Positions 1 to 6,893 of a stretch of DNA of 33,003 nucleotides are shown here, in pieces. The stretch covers positions 1 to 33,003 of the forward strand of contig JAADIK010000065.1 in assembly GCA_013151365.1 (NCBI GenBank). The letters are read 5' to 3'. The DNA is from Deltaproteobacteria bacterium. GTDB taxonomy: Bacteria; Desulfobacterota; Desulfobulbia; Desulfobulbales; Desulfobulbaceae. The notes under the pieces were generated by a model, which ran no database searches, was not told where the DNA came from, and worked only from the letters and a program-made list of their open reading frames with translations. The first letter of the stretch is position 1. Each line of letters starts with the position of its first letter. The translations under genes and the position numbers were made by a program.

Positions 1-547
1 ACTGCGGCTTGACCAGGACGACCATCCGGACCGGGCCGTGAAACAGGCTGCACAGTGGCTCAAGCAGCAGGTTAAGAGATATAAACGAGGCGTCAATCAC
101 CGCCAGGTCAAGTGATTCCGGAATCTGCTCTCCGGTCAGAAACCGCGCATTGGTCCGTTCAAGGACCACAACCCGTTCGTCTTGCCGGAGCTTCCAGGCA
201 AGCACGCCGTAGCCGACATCCACGCAGTAGACCCGCCGCGCCCCGCGCTGCAGCAGGCAATCGGTAAAGCCGCCGGTTGAGCAGCCGATATCGGCGCAGA
301 TCAACCCGGCCGGATCCAGGGCGAATTCCCGTAATCCGGCGGCGAGTTTGCCGCCGCCCCGGCTGACATAGGCCTGCTTTTTTTTCAGTTCCAGGGAGCA
401 GTCCACACCGTAGCGGCTGCCGGCCTTGGCACCGGGCAAACCGTTCACCAACACCGCGCCCGCGCCGATCAACGCCTGGGCCGCGGCCGTGTCTTCGGCC
501 AGCCCTCTGGCTACCAGCAACCCGTCAAGTCTCTTCTTTATCGACAA
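1..547 (-). CDS. tlyA: TlyA-family rRNA (cytidine-2'-O)-methyltransferase, 3' end outside window
   Basis: This is a partial gene: the C-terminus runs off the left edge. The family uses SAM to 2'-O-methylate cytidines in 16S/23S rRNA, and some members were named hemolysins. The visible N-terminus is an S4 RNA-binding domain (RLDGLLVARGLAEDTAAAQ..., then GAVLVNG), followed by YVSRGGGKLAAGL and the FtsJ-like Rossmann start ICADIGCSTGGFTDCLLQRGA, which binds SAM. VIDASFISL and VVLVKPQ follow near the edge. No ATG fits. I chose TTG at 547 because the S4 domain begins five residues later; another in-frame TTG lies at 580, and neither has a strong Shine-Dalgarno sequence. The gene lies downstream of ybgF on the same strand, separated by 211 bp that hold a dispersed repeat. 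The family call is secure and the start is not. Confidence 0.88.
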   Translation of the reverse strand, partial: MSIKKRLDGLLVARGLAEDTAAAQALIGAGAVLVNGLPGAKAGSRYGVDCSLELKKKQAYVSRGGGKLAAGLREFALDPAGLICADIGCSTGGFTDCLLQRGARRVYCVDVGYGVLAWKLRQDERVVVLERTNARFLTGEQIPESLDLAVIDASFISLNLLLEPLCSLFHGPVRMVVLVKPQ

Positions 548-673
548 AACTCTGAAATCCGCCTCTCTCGTTACGCGCAAACTCTTTATTGCATTATTGC
601 TAAATAAACGTATTTGCCGGTCTTCACCGCGCCGCCCTGCGGTCCGCCCGATAACGGCACATCTGCTGCGTTG

Positions 674-756
674 GCAACTCTTTGATATCACACCGGGATA
701 ATCAACATCGTTGCCGCCTTGCATCTGCACCGTTCTCGAACGCTCACGGATTCAGG
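674..756. repeat. Dispersed palindrome-cored repeat, copy 1
   Basis: This is one of four related segments in the window (others at 4601-4632, 9655-9737 and 20451-20524). It reads from TTGATATCACACCGGGATAATC through GTTGCCGCCTTGCA to the core CACCGTTCTCGAACGCTCACGGAT. The core is an imperfect palindrome: outer arms ATCCG/CGGAT and an inner CGTTC-TC-GAACG, here with one substitution (TCTG for TCCG) in an outer arm. It sits between the ybgF stop codon and tlyA, immediately after the ybgF stop. Confidence 0.8.
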
Positions 757-758
757 TC

Positions 759-1754
759 TTACTGCATACTGTTCAGATGTTGCCTGGCCGTCGCGGCCTC
801 CGGGCTTTTCGGATATTCCGCCAGCAATTTCTTGTAGATGATTTTTGCCGTTTCACGGTCAGTGAGCTTTTCAAAGGAGATGCCCTGCTTCAACAGCGCT
901 GTCGGAGTCCGCCGGTTTTTGGCATGATTCGAAATAACCTTCTGATAGTCCAGGATCGCCAGGTCATACTCGCCCTGCGCGAAGAGACATTCACCCATGA
1001 AAAAAAGCGTTTCCGCCGCCTTGTCACCTTTGGGATGGCCGGCGAGCACCTGTTCAAAGGTCTTGTAGGCATCCGCATACTTCTTGGCCTGGTATTGCTT
1101 CATGGCCCGGCTGAACAGGTCGATTCCGCGCACCGGCGGCGAGGTCGCGGATGCTGCATTCTTGCGCGGCAAATTCTTTGCGGTTGACGAAACGGCGGCC
1201 GGCGCGGCCTTGCGCCGCCCCGTAACCTTGACTTTCCGCCCGGTCGGCATGATATTGACAACGCCGCTGGCCGCGGTCGCCGCCATAACCGTCCGCTGTC
1301 TTGCTTCTTCCGCCCGCCGGGCCGCCGCCTGCGCCCGTTTCTCGGCCTCTCGAATCCTGGCCTGGCTCAGTTTGCCGACCTTGAAGGCCAGGCGGTCAAG
1401 CCGGTCCTCGATGAGCTTGAAGCGCTGTTGGTTTGCCGCCTGGTATTTTTCAACCGTTGACTGCAGGGCGGCCAGGTTTTCCTTTGACTGTTCCCGGAAC
1501 AGAGTCTCCTGGTGAGCGTTTTCCTCCAGCGAGCCACGCAGTTGTAACACATCATTCTGCACCGCTTCGATCCGGCTGAGGGAACCGGCCTGCCGTTTCT
1601 GTATCTTACTCACGGTCGTACTCTTGATATCCTCTACCTTCTGGTTGACCGCCCGGAGCTGATAACTTAAATTTTGCACCGCATCCTGGGTCGCACACTG
1701 GCAGAGCAAAAAAACAGAACAACCCGCAACAACCAGATTCCTTATACGTTTCAT
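759..1754 (-). CDS. ybgF: YbgF/CpoB-type Tol-associated coiled-coil TPR lipoprotein
   Basis: This is a Tol-Pal accessory protein. In E. coli, CpoB coordinates outer-membrane constriction with peptidoglycan synthesis. The 331-residue product starts at ATG 1754, with AAGGGG five bases upstream and a signal sequence MKRIRNLVVAGCSVFLLCQCATQ. A longer in-frame start at 1868 would overlap tolB and has no signal peptide at its N-terminus. Next comes a long charged coiled coil (about residues 20-155), a linker rich in K, R, A and T, and C-terminal TPR-like repeats (FSRAMKQYQAKKYADAYKTF, ...FMGECLFAQGEYDLAILDYQ, ...ALLKQGISFEKL) typical of YbgF. The cysteines in the signal region suggest lipidation, unlike soluble E. 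coli CpoB, though LCQC is a poor lipobox. It follows tolB by 92 bp, with no pal gene between them. Confidence 0.88.
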   Translation of the reverse strand: MKRIRNLVVAGCSVFLLCQCATQDAVQNLSYQLRAVNQKVEDIKSTTVSKIQKRQAGSLSRIEAVQNDVLQLRGSLEENAHQETLFREQSKENLAALQSTVEKYQAANQQRFKLIEDRLDRLAFKVGKLSQARIREAEKRAQAAARRAEEARQRTVMAATAASGVVNIMPTGRKVKVTGRRKAAPAAVSSTAKNLPRKNAASATSPPVRGIDLFSRAMKQYQAKKYADAYKTFEQVLAGHPKGDKAAETLFFMGECLFAQGEYDLAILDYQKVISNHAKNRRTPTALLKQGISFEKLTDRETAKIIYKKLLAEYPKSPEAATARQHLNSMQ

Positions 1755-1846
1755 TGACGCCCCTTTTTTCAAGTCCTTGCTTATCATGTTTTGAATATCA
1801 AGAAAACAACCGTGTTTCTGTTTTTGCCTCACTCGCGCCGGCCGCT

Positions 1847-3190
1847 TCATTTCGGTCGGCAGGACCACTGCGGATACGACTGATTGCCCTTCAGGTGAAA
1901 CAAAACCCGCAGTCCCCGGCCGTCCGCAAAAATCGCATACAACTGCTGTTTATTACCCAGGCGCCGGGAAAGAGCTATCTGTTTGCCGTCCGGCGACCAG
2001 GTCGGTGATTCGAATTCGCCCGGGCCGGAAGTCACCTGCCGGGGCGGCGAGGTGCCGGCCGGATCGATGGTGAAAATCTGGTGATGACCATTTATGCGAC
2101 CGGTATAGGCTATCAGGTCCCCTTTCGGCGACCAGCAGGGTTCCGTGTTTTCATTGCCCTGAAAGGTGAGACGCCGCGTCCGGTGGTTTTTCATATCCAT
2201 GATATATATCTGCGGAGTACCGCTGCGGTCGGAGACAAAGGCGATGGATTTGCCGTCCGGCGCCCAGGTCGCGGACACATTGATTCCGGCCCGGGAGGTA
2301 AGACGTTTGAGAATCCGGCCCTGCCGATCGATAATATAGAGATCCGGGTTGCCGTCCTTGCTGAGCGTCACGATCATGGTCTTGCCGTCCGGCGCCCAGG
2401 CCGGTGCCAGGTTCATTCCCCGGCGGCGGGAGATGGCCCTGGTGATCTTGTTCTGTGACAGATCGGTAACATACAGGTTCTGGTTGCCCGTGTGGTAGGA
2501 GGAATAGGCCAGGTAGCGGCCGTCCGGAGAAAAACGCGGCGAAACGACAAGATGACGATTACGGGTCACCTGGCGCAGCTTCAGGCCGAGGACATCGCTG
2601 ATATACGCTTCCTTGTAGCCGGTCGCATCGGAGATAAAGGCTATCCTGGTTCGGCTGATCCCCGGCTCGCCGGTGAATTCCTTGATCAGGGAATCGCACA
2701 GCATGAGGACCATTTCGTCCTGTTGCTTGACCGAGCCCCGATAGCGGCGGCCGACAAGCATCTTGTTCTGGGTCACGTCGAGGAGCCGCCCCTCTATCAT
2801 CATGCCGGAGGCCGTGGTTTCATAGCGCCCCAGGATTACATAATCGACCCCGAGAGATTTCCAGTCGGCGTCCTGCCGGCCCCCGTAGCGCTCGGGGGCC
2901 AGGATCTTGATAAAACCATGAAATTGCAGAGCGCGGGCCAGGAGTTTGGCCATGGCCCGGCCCCTGGCCTGATCCTGGCCGGGCGCCGACGAATTGGCAA
3001 ACCAGGGTACCGCCACCATGACTTTACGCATGTTCGAGGCCGTAAGGTCAAGATACACCACCTCGGCCCGGGCAGAAAGGACGCTGCCGAAAATGAGCAG
3101 CAAAAGACAGAAAGCCGTGCCGATTTGAATCGTCAGCCGACGGTGCAGTTGCATGGACAGGCAATGTGCTGGTTTCATATCATGACTCAT
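1847..3190 (-). CDS. tolB: Tol-Pal system beta-propeller protein TolB
   Basis: TolB is the periplasmic component of the Tol machine. It normally shuttles between Pal and the TolA complex. The 447-residue length is normal for the family. A signal peptide is visible (RRLTIQIGTAFCLLLLIFGSV...ARAE), followed by the N-terminal domain (VVYLDLTASNMRKVMVAVPWF) and then six-bladed propeller repeats with the recurrent SPDGR/APDGK motif (SPRFSPDGRYLAY, APAWAPDGKTMIV, SATWAPDGKSIAF, PCWSPKGDLIAY, PTWSPDGKQIAL). The ATG at 3190 lies 18 bp after the tolA stop; ribosome-binding signals are weak, which fits translational coupling. ATGs at codons 5 and 13 are alternatives. The next gene is ybgF rather than pal. 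Confidence 0.96.
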   Translation of the reverse strand: MSHDMKPAHCLSMQLHRRLTIQIGTAFCLLLLIFGSVLSARAEVVYLDLTASNMRKVMVAVPWFANSSAPGQDQARGRAMAKLLARALQFHGFIKILAPERYGGRQDADWKSLGVDYVILGRYETTASGMMIEGRLLDVTQNKMLVGRRYRGSVKQQDEMVLMLCDSLIKEFTGEPGISRTRIAFISDATGYKEAYISDVLGLKLRQVTRNRHLVVSPRFSPDGRYLAYSSYHTGNQNLYVTDLSQNKITRAISRRRGMNLAPAWAPDGKTMIVTLSKDGNPDLYIIDRQGRILKRLTSRAGINVSATWAPDGKSIAFVSDRSGTPQIYIMDMKNHRTRRLTFQGNENTEPCWSPKGDLIAYTGRINGHHQIFTIDPAGTSPPRQVTSGPGEFESPTWSPDGKQIALSRRLGNKQQLYAIFADGRGLRVLFHLKGNQSYPQWSCRPK

Positions 3191-3208
3191 ATATCAAAGA
3201 GAGATCAA

Positions 3209-4111
3209 CTAATTGGCGGTAACAAGTTCTCCCGGCCTGAAACGGAGACCGACCTCAATGGATTTCTGCTGCATGAGGGGGGGGAAGCGCGGCATGGGGA
3301 CAACGCTCTGGATCGTTTTCATAACAAATTGATCAAAAAAAGGATCATTGGATTTTTTTTCAATATACGTATTGGTGACCGTCCCGTCCCTGCGGATGGT
3401 CAGGATAACAACCATCTCGAGTCCATGCCGCCATTGGCGCATATCGGGCAGAACCCATAATTGCCGGATTTTATTATCGAGAGAGGCCAGGTACTGCTGA
3501 AAGACGATTGATTGAATCTGTTTGCTCCCGGCAGACGCTTGGCGGGGCTGATTGTTCTCCAGTGCTCCCTGGTCGCGGATCATGTCGGCCAGGGCCTTCC
3601 GGGCATTGATCGCATCCCGCTCCGCCAGTTTTTCGTCGCGCCGGGCGGCGGCCAGGGCCTTTTCCCGCGCCCTTTTTTCCTGTTGCCGCCGGTGTTCTTC
3701 GAGCCGCCTGTTATCCACGGCTACCTTGATTTTTCTGCTTCGAGGACGCAGGGAGATCGGCTTCGCCGGCAGGGCGTTGATCGATACCTTCTTTGCCGGC
3801 TGCCGCCTGGCCACCTGGATTTTCGCCTTGACCTTTTTTGCCCTGGCAACAGGTTTCGCTCGTTTTTCCGGGACCGGCCGCGGGGGCGGCGGCTGGGCCT
3901 TCGCCGGCCGGTTCGCGGCAAGCCTGGGCAGGGAAACGAGATTGACCGTGATCACCTCGTTGAGCAGGGGGCGCCGGTGGATCAATGACGGCAAGGTGGC
4001 GGACAGGGCAAAAACGACAATATGAAAGATTACGGCCAGGCCGACGGGCCAGAGCCATCTTCGATCAGCGTCCTTTTGCCGCAGGAAAAATGCCGTATCG
4101 CTGAGAGTCAC
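3209..4111 (-). CDS. tolA: TolA energy-transducing envelope protein (TolA/TonB family)
   Basis: TolA links the TolQR proton channel in the inner membrane to the outer membrane. The 300-residue product has one N-terminal membrane anchor (about residues 19-42, WLWPVGLAVIFHIVVFALSA). A proline- and lysine-rich, then highly charged helical spacer follows (PPPPRPVPEKRAK; EEHRRQQEKRAREKALAAA). The C-terminal domain has TonB/TolA character (YLASLDNKIRQLWVLPDM...VVILTIRRDGTVTNTYIEKKSNDPFFDQFVMKTIQ). The domain order and the position between tolR and tolB settle the assignment despite low expected sequence conservation. The gene starts 21 bp after the tolR stop. The alanine-rich repeats of enterobacterial TolA are largely replaced by K/R-rich sequence here. 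Confidence 0.92.
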   Translation of the reverse strand: MTLSDTAFFLRQKDADRRWLWPVGLAVIFHIVVFALSATLPSLIHRRPLLNEVITVNLVSLPRLAANRPAKAQPPPPRPVPEKRAKPVARAKKVKAKIQVARRQPAKKVSINALPAKPISLRPRSRKIKVAVDNRRLEEHRRQQEKRAREKALAAARRDEKLAERDAINARKALADMIRDQGALENNQPRQASAGSKQIQSIVFQQYLASLDNKIRQLWVLPDMRQWRHGLEMVVILTIRRDGTVTNTYIEKKSNDPFFDQFVMKTIQSVVPMPRFPPLMQQKSIEVGLRFRPGELVTAN

Positions 4112-4132
4112 CGCTTCCAGTGCCGGATCCCC

Positions 4133-4552
4133 CTATCGCTCTTTATCGAACGGTTGCGTAATCATGCCCAGTTTTGCAAATCCCGCCTGCTTGATATCGG
4201 TCATAATGGCGACAACCAGGCCGTAGGGCACAGCTTTATCGGCACGCAGGTAGACCGGGCGCTTCTTTTCTCCGGCAGCCATGGCGCCGAGCTGCTGCCT
4301 GAGAAGCGCCGAACTGACTCTGACCTTGCCGAGATAGATGACCCCGTCCTTATCCAGCGTAACAATAAGCGGTTCAGTCTGTTGGCGTAAGGTCTTGGCC
4401 GTTGTCTCGGGCAGGGCGACCTCCAGGCCGTGGGTCATCATCGGTGCGGTTACCATGAAAATAATCAGCAGGACCAGCATGACATCAACCAGCGGTGTCA
4501 CGTTGATCTCGGCCATCAGAGTTTTCCGGCATTTACCTCCCATCGGCCCCAT
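4133..4552 (-). CDS. tolR: TolR/ExbD-family proton channel subunit
   Basis: TolR is the inner-membrane partner of TolQ, anchored by one transmembrane helix with a periplasmic domain. The 139-residue sequence carries the family signature AEINVTPLVDVMLVLLIIFMV (about residues 14-34), whose aspartate in VDVMLVLLIIF is the conserved protonatable residue. It continues with PMMTHGLEVALPE, DKDGVIYLGK and LRADKAVPYGLVVAIMTDIKQAGF, all typical of ExbD/TolR. The ATG at 4552 has AAAAGG upstream. It follows tolQ by 95 bp, unusually far for this operon, and that gap contains a repeat core. A second ATG at codon 4 is possible. The tol assignment rather than exb comes from the adjacent tolA and tolB. Confidence 0.94.
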   Translation of the reverse strand: MGPMGGKCRKTLMAEINVTPLVDVMLVLLIIFMVTAPMMTHGLEVALPETTAKTLRQQTEPLIVTLDKDGVIYLGKVRVSSALLRQQLGAMAAGEKKRPVYLRADKAVPYGLVVAIMTDIKQAGFAKLGMITQPFDKER

Positions 4553-4600
4553 TTCGCTAACCTTTTCGCCTCTTGTTGAATTTTTTTGTTTTTACCTTGT

Positions 4601-4632
4601 ATCCGTGAGCGTTCGAGAACGGTGCGGATGCA
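4601..4632. repeat. Dispersed palindrome-cored repeat, copy 2 (core only)
   Basis: This holds only the palindromic core ATCCGTGAGCGTTCGAGAACGGTGCGGAT plus GCA, without the GTTGCCGCCTT/GATATC arm seen in the other copies. Relative to its neighbouring genes it is in the opposite orientation to copies 1 and 4. It lies between tolQ and tolR and could form a hairpin in the polycistronic mRNA (CGTTC/GAACG inner stem, ATCCG/CGGAT outer stem). Confidence 0.75.
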
Positions 4633-4647
4633 GATTTTTGTAACTGT

Positions 4648-5346
4648 TCACTGCGCCCGGGTCAGGATATCGCGTTCAATAAGATTGAGAAAATCCGTTG
4701 AAAAGTGCTCGATATCCGAGTCGAATTCGGACAGTTTATTGGCAAAAAAATTATAAGAGATAACCGCGGGAATGGCAACCGCCAAACCGGCGGCAGTGGC
4801 GACAAGGGCCTCCGAAATGCCCGGCGCCACAACGGCAAGTGACGCCGAGCCCCGCATGCCGATGTCCTGAAATGATGACATGATGCCCCAGACGGTGCCG
4901 AACAGGCCGATAAAGGGAGCGGCGCTGCCGGTGGTGGCCAGGAAAGGCAGCGAGCGGCCCAGCCGGTCGATCTCGAAAATATGGGCCTTGCGCAGGGACC
5001 GCTTCAGGTTGTCAAGCGTGGCCAGCTGCATATCCAGGGTCTCCCGCTCGGGTTCCTGATGTTCCCGGGCGGTGCTGAGTTTTTTCAACTCGTGAAAACC
5101 GGAGACAAAAACCGCGGCCTCGGGGCTGAGAGTATATTCCTTGGCCGAATCGTACGCCTCGTTGAGAGTCTTGCTGGCCCAGAATCGATCGAGGAACTCC
5201 TCCGAATTCTGCCGCACCCGCCTGAACATCAGCTGCTTCATGATAATGATACTCCAGGAAACAACGGAAAAGAACAGCAGGATCAGCATGACGGTCTTGA
5301 CCATAAGACCGGTATGGATCATCATCGCAACAAGAGAGACATTCAC
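4648..5346 (-). CDS. tolQ: TolQ/ExbB-family proton channel subunit
   Basis: TolQ is the polytopic inner-membrane protein that forms the proton channel with TolR and powers TolA. The 232 residues contain three membrane segments: about residues 10-35 (MIHTGLMVKTVMLILLFFSVVSW), about 135-160 (LPFLATTGSAAPFIGLFGTVWGIMSSF, the ExbB/TolQ signature) and about 170-200 (SLAVVAPGISEALVATAAGLAVAIPAVI). The start is GTG at 5346, supported by AAGGA nine bases upstream; no ATG occurs before codon 8. It is the first gene of the tol cluster, facing a 510-bp divergent intergenic region that must hold its promoter. Confidence 0.95.
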   Translation of the reverse strand: MNVSLVAMMIHTGLMVKTVMLILLFFSVVSWSIIIMKQLMFRRVRQNSEEFLDRFWASKTLNEAYDSAKEYTLSPEAAVFVSGFHELKKLSTAREHQEPERETLDMQLATLDNLKRSLRKAHIFEIDRLGRSLPFLATTGSAAPFIGLFGTVWGIMSSFQDIGMRGSASLAVVAPGISEALVATAAGLAVAIPAVISYNFFANKLSEFDSDIEHFSTDFLNLIERDILTRAQ

Positions 5347-5856
5347 GGGGCGGGTTCCTTTTTCACCATTGGTTATTCACATCAGGGTAGAGGGGCATGG
5401 CCAGGGGCCGGCCCGACTTATTTCACTCCTCGCCGGATGGAGGTCGACCTCTCTACGCTTCAGGCTCATTTTGTCAGAGGCCGAAACAGGACCTTCACGC
5501 CCGCTCATCGTGCAGGCGTGAAGCCGGGCAATCGTGTCAACGGCCTGTCGGTCAGGCGAAATCGCCGCGGTACAGACAATGAAGACCTCAATGAGGGAAG
5601 CTCCCGGCAAACGACAATCATTCTTTTCGTCCGTCCGGGGTTTTTCTCCGGGGGTTTCGGGAAAGATACCGGAACGGCATCCATCGCTGCTTAATTTTTC
5701 ACAAAAATACGATAACTGAAAATTATAATTCTGTCGACCTTGTTTTACAGATAGTGTACTTATTTTATCCATATAAAAGGACAGGGCCGACCCCGGTTGC
5801 CGTCCCGTTGACGGTTGAGAATTCAACAATGATATCAGTGAGTATGGAGAGCGAAC
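5347..5856. other. Divergent intergenic region between tolQ and the flavoprotein gene
   Basis: These 510 bp hold no gene I can support. They must contain promoters for tolQ (minus) and for the flavoprotein gene (plus). An AT-rich block around 5697-5790 includes ATTATAAT at 5722-5729, which reads as a -10-like TATAAT on both strands, but no convincing -35 partner is seen. A perfect 12-bp palindrome GAGGTCGACCTC (5440-5451) and a strong hairpin (5493-5523) lie closer to tolQ. An open frame crosses the region on the minus strand (5377-5925) but overlaps the flavoprotein start and looks non-coding. Confidence 0.6.
5493..5523. repeat. Perfect 9-bp inverted repeat (hairpin or operator)
   Basis: CTTCACGCC (5493-5501) is exactly complemented by GGCGTGAAG (5515-5523) across a 13-base centre. 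Within that centre, GC/GC pairs could extend the stem after one mismatch. No T-tract follows on either strand, so it is not a standard intrinsic terminator. It lies about 150 bp upstream of tolQ in its leader or promoter region. It could be an mRNA hairpin or a repressor operator; the sequence does not say which. Confidence 0.55.
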
Positions 5857-6789
5857 ATGACAGAGAGGATCTATGACGTCGTTATTATCGGTGCCGGCGC
5901 GGCCGGTATTCAGGCGGCCATCCATGCGTCAAGAAAAAAAACAGATGTCCTGATGCTCGGACGCATTGAAAGCAGCGCCCTGTATACGGCCCATATTGAA
6001 AACTATGCCTTTCTCGACGGCGTCCGGGCCGGCCGGGACCTGCTGGAGACAGGCCTTGGCCAGGTGAAAAAATTCGGCGCCGAGGTTTCTCCCGAAGATG
6101 TCCTGCTCATCGCCCCGCAAGACGAGCAGGACGGCCTGTTTCGACTCGAATTGGAAAGCGGCGGCAAGGTCGCCGCCCGGACGATTATCTTTGCCATGGG
6201 CGTGGCCAAGAAGAAACTCGGCGTCCCCGGGGAAAAGGAGTTTGCCGGCCGGGGCGTCAGTTACTGCGTGGACTGCGATGCCAATTTTTACCGGGGCGCC
6301 AGGGTGGCGGTGGCCGGAAACCGCAGTGCGGCGGTGGACGGCGCCCTGACCTTGCTGGGCTATGCCGATAAGGTTTATTTGATCGCCAGGGAACTTGATA
6401 TTTCAGCGAATCTGATGAAACGCCTGCGGGAAAGCGCTGTTGAAATTATCGAAAAAAACTGGATCAAGGCCATTGAGGGTGAAAATGCGGCCACTACCGT
6501 TCGGCTTGAAAACGGCGATAGCCTGGACGTTGACGGCGTCTTCATCGAACTCGGCTCCAAAGGCGCCCTTGAGCTGGCCACCCAGGTCGGGGTTCAGCTT
6601 GACATGGAAACTTTTAAATATATTGATACCAACCGCCGGCAGGAGACCAATATCCCCGGCATCTACGCGGCCGGTGACATTGCCGGCCCTCCCTTCCAGA
6701 TGGCCAAGGCGGTCGGTGAAGGCTGTGTTGCCGGCATGGCGGCGGCAACCTATGCCGGAAAACTGAAAAGGCGGAAGTCGCAGACCTGA
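5857..6789 (+). CDS. Thioredoxin-reductase-like FAD flavoprotein with atypical pyridine-nucleotide site
   Basis: This is a 310-residue class II pyridine-nucleotide-disulfide oxidoreductase of thioredoxin-reductase size. FAD binding is shown by YDVVIIGAGAAGIQAA near the N-terminus and by the C-terminal GIYAAGDIAGPPFQMAKAVGEG. The redox pair CVDC (Cys137, Cys140, in SYCVDCDANFYRG) matches the CxxC of TrxB. At the second Rossmann fold the usual GGGNTA reads AGNRSA, so the second glycine of GxGxxA is replaced by arginine, and the HRR motif that grips the NADPH 2'-phosphate is absent (LIARELDIS). It may therefore use a donor other than NADPH, or act on a non-thioredoxin partner. No thioredoxin gene is adjacent. 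The start ATG at 5857 has only a weak GGAG-like signal upstream. Confidence 0.85.
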   Translation: MTERIYDVVIIGAGAAGIQAAIHASRKKTDVLMLGRIESSALYTAHIENYAFLDGVRAGRDLLETGLGQVKKFGAEVSPEDVLLIAPQDEQDGLFRLELESGGKVAARTIIFAMGVAKKKLGVPGEKEFAGRGVSYCVDCDANFYRGARVAVAGNRSAAVDGALTLLGYADKVYLIARELDISANLMKRLRESAVEIIEKNWIKAIEGENAATTVRLENGDSLDVDGVFIELGSKGALELATQVGVQLDMETFKYIDTNRRQETNIPGIYAAGDIAGPPFQMAKAVGEGCVAGMAAATYAGKLKRRKSQT

Positions 6790-6838
6790 TCCGACCGTTT
6801 TCCCGTAGCCATCAGCGGCCGAACCGCCGTGGGAGTGT

Positions 6839-6881
6839 GGGGACGTGGAGCGTTGAAGCACCGCCGTCCCCCCTTCTTTTT
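6839..6881 (+). terminator. Possible intrinsic terminator or attenuator
   Basis: GGGGACG (6839-6845) pairs with CGTCCCC (6865-6871), and CCTTCTTTTT follows. It lies after the flavoprotein gene and ends just before the ATPase ribosome-binding site. The loop is long (19 nt) and the T-run is interrupted, so confidence is moderate. Confidence 0.45.
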
Positions 6882-6893
6882 CGGAGCAAATTC

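Noticed and set aside
1755-1868. A longer ybgF start at 1868
   Set aside because: It would overlap the tolB end and place the signal peptide internally. ATG 1754 has a good ribosome-binding site and a signal sequence directly after it.
5377-5925. A 182-codon minus-strand frame in the tolQ/flavoprotein intergenic region
   Set aside because: It overlaps the start of the flavoprotein gene, has low-complexity composition and no good ribosome-binding site or recognisable motif.
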